From IMG/VR virus record IMGVR_UViG_3300020214_000017, positions 1 through 54,570 of that record: a DNA stretch of 54,570 bases; one strand, given 5' to 3'. The stretch comes from a virus. The position numbers and the translations under genes are program-made. Position 1 is the first letter of the stretch; every line of letters begins with the position of its first letter. Positions 7,302 through 14,873 of this stretch are shown piece by piece. Under the pieces are notes generated by a model, which had not been told where the DNA came from, did no database searches, and saw nothing but the letters and a program-made list of their open reading frames with translations.

Positions 7302-7583
7302 ATGAATGAATTACCTGAGTTAAAAATTGCGAAACTACTCCATGAAGCCTTTCAAGCAAAGGTTTGGACGGACATTAATCGTGCTTTTGAAACTATGAAC
7401 GAAGACGAACAGACCAAAATTCTTGATGAATTTGAATATATCGTTGAACGCCATGGCGACAATTCAGATGAAATGTGCGAGTTTTTTCATAAGTGTTGCA
7501 TGAGATACAGCAAACTTTATTTTTTTGTAAACACCTACTCAGAAAACAATTGGGACGAGGCTTTCGAAAAGGAACTCCAATGA
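7302..7583 (+). CDS. Hypothetical protein (93 aa)
   Basis: Helical, acidic protein (LPELKIAKLLHEAFQ, FETMNEDEQTKILDEFEY) ending NNWDEAFEKELQ. No family is recognised. The ATG is the presumed first base of the R1 transcript. First gene of a unit whose members overlap by ATGA. Confidence 0.65.
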   Translation: MNELPELKIAKLLHEAFQAKVWTDINRAFETMNEDEQTKILDEFEYIVERHGDNSDEMCEFFHKCCMRYSKLYFFVNTYSENNWDEAFEKELQ

Positions 7584-7822
7584 CCGACAAATTGACTTTG
7601 GACGCATGGCATGAGGTTTACCTCACCCCATTCACCGACGACAAACTCCTACAAAACCGTATCGATGATGACGGCGGTTTTGCGGGCTGGGTGCTTGACG
7701 GCATATTGGCTTTAAAGAATGTCGATGGTCAAGAAGCGACCGACCATGAGTGCTTGGAAATTATTGCGCTGTTGGTCAAGGAGTATCTTGATGCCGTTGA
7801 ACGGGGGGTAGATACCCAATGA
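7580..7822 (+). CDS. Hypothetical protein (80 aa)
   Basis: Starts MTDKLTLDAWHEVYLTPF. The ATG at 7580 overlaps the stop of the previous gene and has AAAGGAA upstream; an 87-nt longer frame is rejected because it runs inside that gene. A helical C-terminus (HECLEIIALLVKEYLDAV) is the only feature. Function unknown. Confidence 0.65.
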   Translation: MTDKLTLDAWHEVYLTPFTDDKLLQNRIDDDGGFAGWVLDGILALKNVDGQEATDHECLEIIALLVKEYLDAVERGVDTQ

Positions 7823-8097
7823 AAACACCAATTGGCGCCACATGCACGGTCCATTATCACGACGACAATGATTCCGACTCGCATTCTATTTGGTTTATTT
7901 CTTTTGGCACCATAGAAGATGATGCGGTTTGTGATTCGTTTGGAACTCCCGATGATGACATTGCCTTCTATTGCCCTGGTGGCGAGGAAGAACTCAAGCA
8001 ATTGATGAATCGTAACAACAGGGAAGACTTTTGGGTTGAAGAATATGAAATTTGCTATTCCATGGACTTTGACCCGTATTTGGGGACTGACTTATGA
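7819..8097 (+). CDS. Hypothetical protein (92 aa)
   Basis: MKTPIGATCTVHYHDDNDSD, acidic, with short beta-strand-like segments (HSIWFISFGTI) and GGEEELKQLMNRNNRED. ATGA overlap with the preceding gene shows coupling. Not recognised. Confidence 0.65.
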   Translation: MKTPIGATCTVHYHDDNDSDSHSIWFISFGTIEDDAVCDSFGTPDDDIAFYCPGGEEELKQLMNRNNREDFWVEEYEICYSMDFDPYLGTDL

Positions 8098-8270
8098 CGG
8101 ATATAACCAAAGAACGGGGCCATGCGGAGATTCGAATCCTGCTGAAAGACGGGGAAATAACCGTCTTTCACCACGAGGGCGATGTCGTCCTGTATTGTGC
8201 GCCAGTTCGCGAGGGTGCGTGGGACGCATTGTGGGAAGTTCTTGACGCCTACAAACTCGACCGTTCATGA
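8094..8270 (+). CDS. Small hypothetical protein (58 aa)
   Basis: MTDITKERGHAEIRILLKDG, then EITVFHHEGDVVLYCAPV and EGAWDALWEVLDAYKL, an alpha/beta outline. It starts in an ATGA overlap with the previous gene and ends in another with the next. Short, but position and coding character support it. The sequence GATTCGAATCC inside it is coding, not a tRNA T-arm. Confidence 0.6.
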   Translation: MTDITKERGHAEIRILLKDGEITVFHHEGDVVLYCAPVREGAWDALWEVLDAYKLDRS

Positions 8271-8344
8271 ACAACTTTTGGTTGGTGGTGACCCTTCTGG
8301 GGGTGTTGGCGGTATTTCTTTTTATCGATAAAATTGATTGGTAA
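8267..8344 (+). CDS. 25-residue single-TM peptide
   Basis: MNNFWLVVTLLGVLAVFLFI followed by DKIDW: one hydrophobic helix with a short charged tail. It starts in an ATGA overlap with the preceding gene, so it is probably translated. Role unknown. Confidence 0.5.
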   Translation: MNNFWLVVTLLGVLAVFLFIDKIDW

Positions 8345-8353
8345 AATATAACC

Positions 8354-8551
8354 ATGGTTAATGACAATTCTTCCACCACCGTTGGCAATAGCGACAAGGC
8401 GAAACCAACTTCGGCTGTTCAGTTCGTTGATGCAAAAATTATCGAAGTCACTGGGCGGGACTCTGTGCCCATCTCGGAGGTCACCAATATGTTGCTTGAC
8501 ATTCGGCTTTTTTTAATGGGACATTTTGCCAAGGAGAAAGAAATAGTCTAG
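8354..8551 (+). CDS. Small hypothetical protein (65 aa)
   Basis: MVNDNSSTTVGNSDKAKPTS, then a helical VTNMLLDIRLFLMGHFAKE. A TAAAAT hexamer (8342-8347) lies 6 nt before the ATG, giving the leaderless spacing although the conserved spacer is absent. The SSTTV codons are made by boundary motif copy 6. Function unknown. Confidence 0.5.
   Translation: MVNDNSSTTVGNSDKAKPTSAVQFVDAKIIEVTGRDSVPISEVTNMLLDIRLFLMGHFAKEKEIV
8371..8383 (+). repeat. Boundary motif copy 6 (inside a short gene)
   Basis: TTCCACCACCGTT, + strand, in the first codons of the gene at 8354; core only. Confidence 0.55.
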
Positions 8552-8552
8552 G

Positions 8553-8581
8553 TTGCCTTATACCATTAGTACCACTAAGGT
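8553..8581 (+). promoter_or_regulatory. Leaderless regulon promoter R2
   Basis: TTGCCT, spacer TATACCATTAGTACCAC, TAAGGT, 6 nt, ATG 8588. Confidence 0.9.
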
Positions 8582-8587
8582 AGGGGT

Positions 8588-8872
8588 ATGAGCGATAAAC
8601 CCTACCAATGCCTATTCGACAGTCGGTTCGTTATCAGCATGATGCCGTCCGACCTGAAGAATGAAGTTGCCGAAATCTTGGAACAGAACCCTGACCACGA
8701 GGAAGCCTTGTGGTGGTGGCGTGCGAGCGACGAAGAGTACGAACAACTCGCCTATTCCATGATGAACGACGATTACTTGTGGAATGTTTGGCGTGAGTGT
8801 TTCTGGCGTTCCCTAGTGGAAGAGATGCGTAATTGCCAAAAGCGTCGTGAGGCGGTCGAAAATGAGCAATAA
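8588..8872 (+). CDS. Hypothetical protein (94 aa)
   Basis: MSDKPYQCLFDSRFVISMMP, Trp-rich acidic middle (EEALWWWRASDEEYEQL), helical charged end. Leaderless start from R2. Overlaps the next gene by 11 nt. Not recognised. Confidence 0.65.
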   Translation: MSDKPYQCLFDSRFVISMMPSDLKNEVAEILEQNPDHEEALWWWRASDEEYEQLAYSMMNDDYLWNVWRECFWRSLVEEMRNCQKRREAVENEQ

Positions 8873-9074
8873 GAAAAAAATAGTCGTCCAGCGAACTTTC
8901 ACTTATGATGTTGAGGAAATCAAGTCGGAGTGGGCGAAAATGAACGACGGGGAAGAGCCAGACGACGAGGATGTTTGGGATATGGTCCAAGAATGGGCAT
9001 ACGAAGATATGGCGTCGCCTGCTAGTCGGCACGATATGACATTCACTGACGAATACGGAGACCCACTGGAATGA
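8862..9074 (+). CDS. Hypothetical acidic protein (70 aa)
   Basis: MSNKKKIVVQRTFTYDVEEI, then an Asp/Glu-rich stretch (EEPDDEDVWDMVQEWAYED). The ATG at 8862 is chosen as the first in frame with a nearby GAGG; a start 15 nt upstream is less likely. The N-terminal strand resembles that of the gene at 9353 (xIIRQTVNVEV). Function unknown. Confidence 0.6.
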   Translation: MSNKKKIVVQRTFTYDVEEIKSEWAKMNDGEEPDDEDVWDMVQEWAYEDMASPASRHDMTFTDEYGDPLE

Positions 9075-9313
9075 GTAAACCACGAAAACGGAAAAACAAG
9101 CGTCATACATTCCCGATACCACCAGCCATACTACGAAAAAGGTCGCCGTATCGAGGCTTTATTTCGTTCGCACGAAGCGCAAGAGAATTCGCCTGTTTTA
9201 AAGACAAAATCAACCGTTACTACAACTGGTGCGGGGCTCTCGGCATTGACCCCGCTGACGACGAAAACTACAACTCGTTTTGCGAAGCCGAGTCAGCCTA
9301 CGAAAACGGCTGA
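9071..9313 (+). CDS. Hypothetical basic protein (80 aa)
   Basis: MSKPRKRKNKRHTFPIPPAI, strongly basic N-terminus, then SAREFACFKDKINRYYNWC. It could bind nucleic acid, but no fold is recognised. ATGA overlap with the preceding gene. Confidence 0.6.
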   Translation: MSKPRKRKNKRHTFPIPPAILRKRSPYRGFISFARSAREFACFKDKINRYYNWCGALGIDPADDENYNSFCEAESAYENG

Positions 9314-9317
9314 CAGG

Positions 9318-9346
9318 TTGTCTTATACCATTAGTACCGCTAACCT
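9318..9346 (+). promoter_or_regulatory. Leaderless regulon promoter R3
   Basis: TTGTCT, spacer TATACCATTAGTACCGC, TAACCT, 6 nt, ATG 9353. Confidence 0.9.
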
Positions 9347-9352
9347 GTATAT

Positions 9353-9592
9353 ATGAAAAAATTTATTATTCGACAAACCGTCAATGTTGAAGTGCGATGG
9401 ATGTTGGACGCTGAAACCGAAAAAGAGGCTCTTGAAAAAGCCTATGGCAATTTTGACGACAGCCAAATTGTGTCTATTGACGCTCTTGAGTGGGACACAC
9501 CCTATGCGGCTGATGAGGTTGGGGACGAAGACATTCATTATTGGATAGATAAAGATTCCAAAATTCTTTGGCGGTCTGTGGGGGTCATCTGA
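9353..9592 (+). CDS. Hypothetical protein (79 aa)
   Basis: MKKFIIRQTVNVEVRWMLDA, TEKEALEKAYGNF, ALEWDTPYAADEVGDED. The strand plus A-E-T-E-x-E-A helix is typical of small phage proteins of unknown role. Leaderless start; TGATG junction with the next gene. Confidence 0.65.
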   Translation: MKKFIIRQTVNVEVRWMLDAETEKEALEKAYGNFDDSQIVSIDALEWDTPYAADEVGDEDIHYWIDKDSKILWRSVGVI

Positions 9593-10077
9593 TGGGTCTC
9601 GACCAATATCTTTACGCACGTCGCTACATGAGCAACAGCGATTTTGGTCGGGAACAAAAGTGGTCTGACCTTTACAACAAAGCAGCAGTCGCTACCGATA
9701 TCAAAGACATACTCAGTCCTGAGTTACAGGGCGACGATTTCAATTCGGGCTTTGTGATGTTCAAGGTGGGCTATTGGCGCAAGGAAAACGCCATTCACAA
9801 TTGGTTCGTCATTAATTGCCAAGACGGCAACGACGATTGCGGTGAGCATTGGGTCGGCAAGGAACAATTGGCGAAGTTGAAAGAGGCTTGCGACGAGGTG
9901 CTGGCAGACCCGACCAAAGCCGACGAGATACTTCCGACCGTCGACGGCTTCTTTTTCGGCACCACCGATTACGATGAGTGGTACTTTAAGGGACTGAAAA
10001 GAACCAGCGAACTAATCGGGCATTTACTTGAGAAGGCAGATGACAATTGGGACTTTGCCTATCATTCAAGTTGGTAA
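9592..10077 (+). CDS. Conserved phage protein, MGLDxYLYA family
   Basis: 161 residues beginning MGLDQYLYARRYM, with VGYWRKENAIHNWFV, QDGNDDCGEHWV and GFFFGTTDYDEWYF. This motif series defines a widespread phage protein family of unknown function. The ATG at 9592 sits in a TGATG junction; a longer frame inside the previous gene is discarded. Confidence 0.75.
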   Translation: MGLDQYLYARRYMSNSDFGREQKWSDLYNKAAVATDIKDILSPELQGDDFNSGFVMFKVGYWRKENAIHNWFVINCQDGNDDCGEHWVGKEQLAKLKEACDEVLADPTKADEILPTVDGFFFGTTDYDEWYFKGLKRTSELIGHLLEKADDNWDFAYHSSW

Positions 10078-10079
10078 TT

Positions 10080-10421
10080 ATGGAAATATTTAGCCCTAAT
10101 ACCGAATTGTCGTTTGATGACTGGTGCCAACGGTTCAAGCCCGTAGCCAACCACATCGACCCGTTCAATTCGTCTTTCGCCAATTACGGAGCGGGTGGCA
10201 ACGAAGAGTACGGCATTATGTTTGAAACGTTTGGCGACGAACTAAAACATGTTGCGGAAACGGCTAGAGCCAAACCAGATACCGTGTGGACTTATGTCGA
10301 TGGCGACGGCGGAACCTACGTCATCAACGGCATGCATTTCGTGAATCGCATAGGGTATTTCATCACCAAACTGCCCGCCGACACTGACTACGAAATAATC
10401 GTCAGCAAAGACAACGACTGA
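10080..10421 (+). CDS. Hypothetical protein (113 aa)
   Basis: MEIFSPNTELSFDDWCQRFK, IDPFNSSFANYGAGGNEEYG, ending YFITKLPADTDYEIIVSKD. The ATG starts 3 nt after the previous stop. An alpha/beta outline is likely; no family is recognised. Last gene of the R3 unit; boundary motif copy 7 follows. Confidence 0.6.
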   Translation: MEIFSPNTELSFDDWCQRFKPVANHIDPFNSSFANYGAGGNEEYGIMFETFGDELKHVAETARAKPDTVWTYVDGDGGTYVINGMHFVNRIGYFITKLPADTDYEIIVSKDND

Positions 10422-10427
10422 ACTTGC

Positions 10428-10456
10428 TATCCACCACCGTAAGATATAGCCATATG
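10428..10456 (+). repeat. Boundary motif copy 7 (extended form)
   Basis: TATCCACCACCGTA followed by AGATATAGCCATATG, 7 nt after the end of a unit. A GGGGTCCCGG lies 17 nt further on, as after several other copies. Confidence 0.85.
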
Positions 10457-10591
10457 TGGCTGGGGTCCCGGAGGTGACAAGAATAACTTTTTTACAGGTT
10501 GTGATATGCATTGGTACTTTTGGCTGCTTTTAAAAGAAAAGTTTCAACTTTTGGGTTTTCGGGGCTTTGTACAGGGCTTATGGTCACCATG

Positions 10592-10620
10592 TTGTCTTAT
10601 ACCATTAGTACCACTACAGT
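10592..10620 (+). promoter_or_regulatory. Leaderless regulon promoter R4
   Basis: TTGTCT, spacer TATACCATTAGTACCAC, TACAGT, 6 nt, ATG 10627. Confidence 0.9.
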
Positions 10621-10626
10621 GAGCGT

Positions 10627-10830
10627 ATGACAAGTATTATTGTTTTGGCTCACGAGCCTATTGAACCGAATCACGAAGCGTTCACTGATGGCTATCTCAA
10701 CCATAGCGAATGGGTTGTTTATGATGGCGTATTTGCACTCGAGCAGGCAGAAGCGCGCGCAAGAGATTGGCGTGATTATTTCCAAGAGGTTCAAATACGT
10801 CGAGTTGGCAAAATAGGAGACGTCTACTGA
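10627..10830 (+). CDS. Hypothetical protein (67 aa)
   Basis: MTSIIVLAHEPIEPNHEAFT, WVVYDGVFALEQAEARARDW, RDYFQEVQIRRVGKIGDVY: a beta-alpha-beta outline. Leaderless; TGATG junction with the next gene. Function unknown. Confidence 0.6.
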   Translation: MTSIIVLAHEPIEPNHEAFTDGYLNHSEWVVYDGVFALEQAEARARDWRDYFQEVQIRRVGKIGDVY

Positions 10831-10988
10831 TGGGTGTTTTGGGAACATTGTTTATTTATAAATTGGGCAAACGAAGCGAGCGACGCAAACGGGCCCGTCA
10901 AGAGCGTCGCGAGAAGTTTCGTGAGGAATGGGAAAACACAAAGACAATCGTTGATGACGAATACCGACCCCTTGACGGCTCCGAATAA
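10830..10988 (+). CDS. Small basic protein with hydrophobic N-terminus (52 aa)
   Basis: MGVLGTLFIYKLGKRSERRK, then a long charged helix (RARQERREKFREEWENTKTI). The short hydrophobic start followed by an Arg-rich helix suggests membrane association. It begins in a TGATG overlap with the previous stop. Not recognised. Confidence 0.55.
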   Translation: MGVLGTLFIYKLGKRSERRKRARQERREKFREEWENTKTIVDDEYRPLDGSE

Positions 10989-11045
10989 TTGTCCGCCGGT
11001 GAACCGGGACTCTCGGCTGAGTGGGCATATTGTGGTGTTGTAAGG

Positions 11046-11074
11046 TTGTCTTATACCATTAGTACCGCTAAGGT
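11046..11074 (+). promoter_or_regulatory. Leaderless regulon promoter R5
   Basis: TTGTCT, spacer TATACCATTAGTACCGC, TAAGGT, 6 nt, ATG 11081 (12-codon leader peptide). Confidence 0.9.
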
Positions 11075-11080
11075 GAGAGT

Positions 11081-11119
11081 ATGAAAAACAACCAACCAAG
11101 AAAGACTGATAATGTCTAA
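11081..11119 (+). CDS. 12-residue leader peptide
   Basis: MKNNQPRKTDNV. The start has the exact leaderless spacing from R5 (GAGAGT then ATG). Its stop overlaps the ATG of the next gene (ATGTCTAA), so it probably serves to load ribosomes for the 142-residue gene by coupling. Confidence 0.5.
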   Translation: MKNNQPRKTDNV

Positions 11120-11540
11120 CAACTTATCAGTCAAAGTAAAAACCATAACGCTTGTAAAGGCGTTAGAGGAAGCCCTATCCACCCGCCAAAAGCGTTGGGA
11201 TACGGAAAACAAGCGCAGGGCGGAACACAAAAAGGCAGAGGAAGCATACCATCTCGCCTTATTGAAACTCTTGCGAACAAGCAAGGCAAAAATCACAGAC
11301 GCTAGCGAAAGATATAGTTATCGTCAAAATGATGAAAAAGAAAAAAACATCACCTTTAGTTGTGAAATTGTCTTGCCGAAAACCGCAGTACCAAAGAAGC
11401 CTAAGGACTTCTGCGAGTACCACGAACATCAGTACAAACGCGAAAAAGAGGACATAGAACAGGCTATTCGTATCCTGAAAATGACCGACCAAGAGTATGT
11501 CTCAGCGAGTACATACCGAAGCGTTGCCGAGTATCTGTAA
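11112..11540 (+). CDS. Hypothetical coiled-coil protein (142 aa)
   Basis: MSNNLSVKVKTITLVKALEE, then a Lys/Glu-rich helix (KRRAEHKKAEEAYHLALLKL) and a beta segment (NITFSCEIVLPKTAVP), ending in another helix. It resembles small phage coiled-coil proteins; role unknown. Translation probably depends on the leader peptide, since no Shine-Dalgarno is evident. Confidence 0.6.
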   Translation: MSNNLSVKVKTITLVKALEEALSTRQKRWDTENKRRAEHKKAEEAYHLALLKLLRTSKAKITDASERYSYRQNDEKEKNITFSCEIVLPKTAVPKKPKDFCEYHEHQYKREKEDIEQAIRILKMTDQEYVSASTYRSVAEYL

Positions 11541-11562
11541 AAACAGAGACTAACCCCCAACG

Positions 11563-11584
11563 GGGGTGGGGGAAACCCCACCCC
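11563..11584 (+). terminator. Strong GC hairpin with GAAA tetraloop
   Basis: GGGGTGGGG-GAAA-CCCCACCCC: 9 bp closed by a GNRA loop, just after the stop at 11540 and preceded by a second small hairpin (CCCCC-AAC-GGGGG). It probably ends the R5 transcript even though the U tract is poor. Confidence 0.6.
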
Positions 11585-11591
11585 TAGGGTG

Positions 11592-11618
11592 TTTCCACCA
11601 CCGTAAGACATAGCCACA
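11592..11618 (+). repeat. Boundary motif copy 8 (extended form)
   Basis: TTTCCACCACCGTA followed by AGACATAGCCACA, directly after the terminator hairpin; GTCCCGG follows. Confidence 0.9.
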
Positions 11619-11694
11619 TGCTTTCGTAGTCCCGGCTGAAAGGTGGGGACAAGGATGGCCGACTCGGGGCTGATTGTCATTTCTTTTTCGCAGG

Positions 11695-11723
11695 TTGTCT
11701 TATGCCATTAGTGCCACTAAGGT
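11695..11723 (+). promoter_or_regulatory. Leaderless regulon promoter R6
   Basis: TTGTCT, spacer TATGCCATTAGTGCCAC, TAAGGT, 7 nt, ATG 11731. Confidence 0.9.
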
Positions 11724-11730
11724 AGCAGGT

Positions 11731-12002
<272 letters not shown>

Positions 12003-12003
<1 letters not shown>

Positions 12004-12191
12004 TGACAAACAATCCTTTGAGTGAGAAAGAAAATGAACTCGCACTCATGACGAGAGCAGTCTGGGGCGATAATGCTGTGGAGTTTCTGGTCGGGGCTCT
12101 TGCGTCAATGGTAACCGAAAGCCGACTAGATGCTTTGATAGCCAAACTAAGGACAAAGGCAATTTTTGAGCCGATTATCCAAGAATGGTAA
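12003..12191 (+). CDS. Hypothetical protein, paralogue of the gene at 14870 (62 aa)
   Basis: MTNNPLSEKENELALMTRAV, WGDNAVEFLVGALASMV, SRLDALIAKLRTK. Nearly the same sequence order recurs in the 54-residue gene at 14870 (ENAVEFLVGAISSVVSES). TAATG junction with the preceding gene. Unknown function. Confidence 0.65.
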
Positions 12192-12199
12192 GCCAAAAG

Positions 12200-12228
12200 T
12201 TGTCTTATACCATTAGTGCCGATACACT
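12200..12228 (+). promoter_or_regulatory. Leaderless regulon promoter R7
   Basis: TTGTCT, spacer TATACCATTAGTGCCGA, TACACT, 6 nt, ATG 12235. Confidence 0.9.
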
Positions 12229-12234
12229 AGATGT

Positions 12235-12801
12235 ATGAAAAAGAAAAAGAAACCAGCAACAAAGAAACCAGCAACAAAGAAATTGGCTAGGTCGCTTGAG
12301 GTGGACCCGAATCCAAATAGCCACCGCAAAATCGGCAAAGTAGCAAAAGCAACAGAACAAAAAATTGACGAAATGCTTGGTGGGCGGTTTAGTGTGCCAC
12401 AGGCGGTTATTTATTCCGTTAAAGAAACCAAGGGTGGGGGACTACAAGTAGTGAAACGCCACCAAGGAGACGATATCTATGACCTGCTCGGCGATAGTTA
12501 CACGGCTGATATTGCTCGGACTAGCACCTATATCGCCGTGCTTACTTGTGGTTGGGCGTCACCCGTAGAGCCAGGAGATGACGACTCTGATGAGTTTATT
12601 CCACCGTCTGAACACCCAAACCGCAGGCGAGTGCGCCTAGTCATTACGGCTAGTCGTCACAAGGGCGTGGCTAGTGTGTTGCGATTCGCGGATAAGCCCA
12701 ATGAAATAATGCTTGACGAAGATAAAGCCAGGGGTTCTTTGGCAGACGCTATCCACGACTTGTTTTCTTGCCCACCCCTTACCACCTTTGTAACGGCATA
12801 A
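12235..12801 (+). CDS. Hypothetical protein with Lys-rich N-terminal repeat (188 aa)
   Basis: MKKKKKPATKKPATKKLARS: a tandem PATKK repeat made by a duplicated 15-bp unit, likely binding nucleic acid. The body (RFSVPQAVIYSVKETKGGGL, TSTYIAVLTCGWASPVEPGD, RRVRLVITASRHKGVASVLR) looks alpha/beta, with a helical ARGSLADAIHDLF near the end. Not recognised. Leaderless; sole gene of its unit. Confidence 0.65.
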   Translation: MKKKKKPATKKPATKKLARSLEVDPNPNSHRKIGKVAKATEQKIDEMLGGRFSVPQAVIYSVKETKGGGLQVVKRHQGDDIYDLLGDSYTADIARTSTYIAVLTCGWASPVEPGDDDSDEFIPPSEHPNRRRVRLVITASRHKGVASVLRFADKPNEIMLDEDKARGSLADAIHDLFSCPPLTTFVTA

Positions 12802-12822
12802 ATCCCGACTAGTTTTTGGGGG

Positions 12823-12849
12823 TTTCCACCACCGTAAGACATAGGCATA
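12823..12849 (+). repeat. Boundary motif copy 9 (extended form)
   Basis: TTTCCACCACCGTA followed by AGACATAGGCATA, 22 nt after the end of a unit; GGGGTCCCGG follows. Confidence 0.9.
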
Positions 12850-12938
12850 CGGTCGGGTAGGGGTCCCGGAGTTTTGCGTTATGCCATTTTTCGTACCCAT
12901 CTATGTCGGGGCTTCTTTTGGCAGGGGCGAGGTTGAGG

Positions 12939-12967
12939 TTGTCTTGTACCATTAGTACCGCTAAGGT
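12939..12967 (+). promoter_or_regulatory. Leaderless regulon promoter R8
   Basis: TTGTCT, spacer TGTACCATTAGTACCGC, TAAGGT, 7 nt, ATG 12975. Confidence 0.9.
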
Positions 12968-12974
12968 AGGGGGT

Positions 12975-13208
12975 ATGTTCACACGAAAGACAATTAGACC
13001 GAAACACAGCAGGGCGATTGCTGAACTGCGATACGAGAGGCGTGAGCGAACACTTACGGTTCAGTATCTCAACGGGGGTCGCTATCTTTACGCAAGCGTA
13101 AACCCTGCGATATGGCAACTTATCCGCAAACAAGGCAAGAGTGAGGGCTACGGTCGAGCCGTAAACTCAATCGTAAAGCCCAACTTTAACTTCATAAAGG
13201 TTAGATAA
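12975..13208 (+). CDS. KTSC-domain protein (77 aa)
   Basis: Starts MFTRKTIRPKHSRAIAELRY. The order SRAIAELRYERRERTLTVQY, NGGRYLYASVNPAIWQLI, KQGKSEGYG fits the KTSC domain, a small fold common in phages and sometimes fused to replication or tRNA-ligase proteins; its biochemical role is unclear. The start is set by R8. TAATG junction with the next gene. Confidence 0.7.
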   Translation: MFTRKTIRPKHSRAIAELRYERRERTLTVQYLNGGRYLYASVNPAIWQLIRKQGKSEGYGRAVNSIVKPNFNFIKVR

Positions 13209-13495
13209 TGGGCAGATTTGGCGCAGAGAGTATGAAAGAAGTTGCCGACGACATGGGCATTAGCCTACGCCAGCAACTGTCATGGCACTTGACGGGCAAT
13301 CACTATCCACCTGTACCGACCAGCATGATTGAGCCGTGTATTCAGGCGATTGAGGCGGTGCGAGAGGGCGACAGCGAGCGTGAAATCGCACTACCAGAGG
13401 GCGTATCATGGCGGGGTCGCCAGACAGCACCAGCCCACGCAATCGTGGGAGCGCACCACCTACAAACTTGGTGCTATGACGAGGATTACGAATGA
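13208..13495 (+). CDS. Conserved small phage protein (95 aa)
   Basis: MGRFGAESMKEVADDMGISL, SWHLTGNHYPPVPTSMIEPC, LPEGVSWRGRQTAPAHAIV, EAHHLQTW-type end. The NHYPPVP and WRGRxTAPA signatures are those of a small phage protein family of unknown function. ATGA overlap with the following gene. Confidence 0.7.
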   Translation: MGRFGAESMKEVADDMGISLRQQLSWHLTGNHYPPVPTSMIEPCIQAIEAVREGDSEREIALPEGVSWRGRQTAPAHAIVGAHHLQTWCYDEDYE

Positions 13496-13728
13496 CGACT
13501 GTTGCCGAACTAATCGAACGCCTGAAAGAGATTAAGAACCCCAATCAGTCTGTGATATATCAGTATTACTTGGCTTCACACTTCGGGGCCGACGACCAAG
13601 TTTTTGAGAAGGTGGCGACAAGGTTGGATTCGGAGATTCCATCCTTATTTAACTCGCACGACATAATCTCGGAGTATCTATGCGACGAAGGGGCGACGGT
13701 GAATCGTCAGGGCAAATCTAATGAATAA
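13492..13728 (+). CDS. Hypothetical protein (78 aa)
   Basis: MTTVAELIERLKEIKNPNQS, VIYQYYLASHFG, ATRLDSEIPSLFNSHDIISE. A helical protein with the VAELIERLKEI opening common in small phage proteins. ATGA overlap with the gene before it. Confidence 0.6.
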   Translation: MTTVAELIERLKEIKNPNQSVIYQYYLASHFGADDQVFEKVATRLDSEIPSLFNSHDIISEYLCDEGATVNRQGKSNE

Positions 13729-13729
13729 G

Positions 13730-13758
13730 TTGTCTTGTACCATTAGTACCGCTAAGGT
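13730..13758 (+). promoter_or_regulatory. Leaderless regulon promoter R9
   Basis: TTGTCT, spacer TGTACCATTAGTACCGC, TAAGGT, then 9 nt to the ATG at 13768, leaving a 2-3 nt leader; the only protein-start spacing outside 6-7 nt. Confidence 0.85.
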
Positions 13759-13767
13759 GTAAGTATT

Positions 13768-14286
13768 ATGGGAATGGATGTATCGGGGAAAAACCCCACA
13801 AGCGACACAGGCTCTTACTTCAGGAATAATGTTTGGTGGTGGCGACCACTAGCCGAGTATTGTCTTAATAATCACTTTGAGATAGCAGGCAAGTGTGAGT
13901 GTTGGCATACCAACGACGGTGATGGGCTTAATGCCAGAGACAGCAAACGACTTGCTAGGGCGTTAAAAGAGGACTTGCGAAAAGGCATAGTTGCTGACTA
14001 TGAAAGAGAATATCACCGCCAAATGGGAGAATTGCCGAGAGAACAGTGCCGACTATGTGATGGCACGGGTATTCGTAAAGACAAAGTTGGCGAGGAAATG
14101 GGTATGCCCGAACAGGAACTCAAACCCGAAATCCAGATATTGACTGGGCGCACTTATGGATGGTGTAATGGGTGCGACGGCGTAGGCACTACCGAAAACT
14201 GGGCTATGTCTTATCCGTTCAGCGAGGAAAATGTAAAAGAGTTCGCCGACTTCCTTGAGGACTGCGGTGGCTTCCAAATTTGGTAA
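13768..14286 (+). CDS. Conserved phage protein with DnaJ-type cysteine repeats (172 aa)
   Basis: MGMDVSGKNPTSDTGSYFRN and NNVWWWRPLAEYC identify a widespread phage family. Two CxxC(x)GxG motifs (CRLCDGTG and CNGCDGVGT) would form a zinc-binding region like the DnaJ central domain. C-terminal FSEENVKEFADFLEDCGGF. Function unknown. Confidence 0.75.
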   Translation: MGMDVSGKNPTSDTGSYFRNNVWWWRPLAEYCLNNHFEIAGKCECWHTNDGDGLNARDSKRLARALKEDLRKGIVADYEREYHRQMGELPREQCRLCDGTGIRKDKVGEEMGMPEQELKPEIQILTGRTYGWCNGCDGVGTTENWAMSYPFSEENVKEFADFLEDCGGFQIW

Positions 14287-14325
14287 ATCGCAGTTGCGCC
14301 ACCCCGGGACTTTCGGTAAGCGTAG

Positions 14326-14354
14326 TTGTCTTATACCATTAGTACCACTACACT
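14326..14354 (+). promoter_or_regulatory. Leaderless regulon promoter R10
   Basis: TTGTCT, spacer TATACCATTAGTACCAC, TACACT, 6 nt, ATG 14361. Confidence 0.9.
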
Positions 14355-14360
14355 AAATAT

Positions 14361-14873
14361 ATGGGATACACACATTATTGGAAAAGACCACGAAACAACT
14401 ACGGCACGGCTGAGATGTTTGGGCGACTTGCGTTAGACGCAAAGAAAATAATCGCACAAGCGGAATTAGACGGTATCCGTATTCGAGATGGCTTTGGCGA
14501 AGGCGAGCCAAACTTTAACGAGGCATTTTTTGCCATTAACGGCGATACAAATGCCCACACGCCTGACGGTAGAGACTTGGCACACGAAACCTTCCTTTGG
14601 GAAGGCGTGCCGACAATAGATGAGTGGCGCAAAGACGAACCCCAAACCTTTGACTTCTGTAAGACCGCCTATAAGCCCTATGACGCCGTGATTACGGCGA
14701 TACTCATACGAGCCAAGAAAATCTACGGCGAGTGCGTCAAGGTATCGTCTGATGGAAACTGGAGTAAGTCTGAACGGTGGGGCGACTACGGCAACTGGCT
14801 CGCAGGTCGAAACCTTTATGAAAGAGTATTCGGCGAGGTCGCAGAGTCGCCGTTCGATATGGTTTGCCTATGA
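14361..14873 (+). CDS. Conserved phage protein, MGYTHYW family (170 aa)
   Basis: Begins MGYTHYWKRPRNNYG, the signature of a common phage protein family, with EPNFNEAFFAINGD, HETFLWE, FDFCKTAYKPYDAVITAIL and a C-terminal GNWLAGRNLYERVFG. The usual members are 150-180 residues, as here. Function unknown. ATGA overlap with the next small gene. Confidence 0.75.
   Translation: MGYTHYWKRPRNNYGTAEMFGRLALDAKKIIAQAELDGIRIRDGFGEGEPNFNEAFFAINGDTNAHTPDGRDLAHETFLWEGVPTIDEWRKDEPQTFDFCKTAYKPYDAVITAILIRAKKIYGECVKVSSDGNWSKSERWGDYGNWLAGRNLYERVFGEVAESPFDMVCL

Noticed and set aside
8126-8140. GATTCGAATCC resembling a tRNA T-arm
   Set aside because: It lies inside a coding frame with overlap junctions on both sides, and no acceptor, D or anticodon stems can be built around it.
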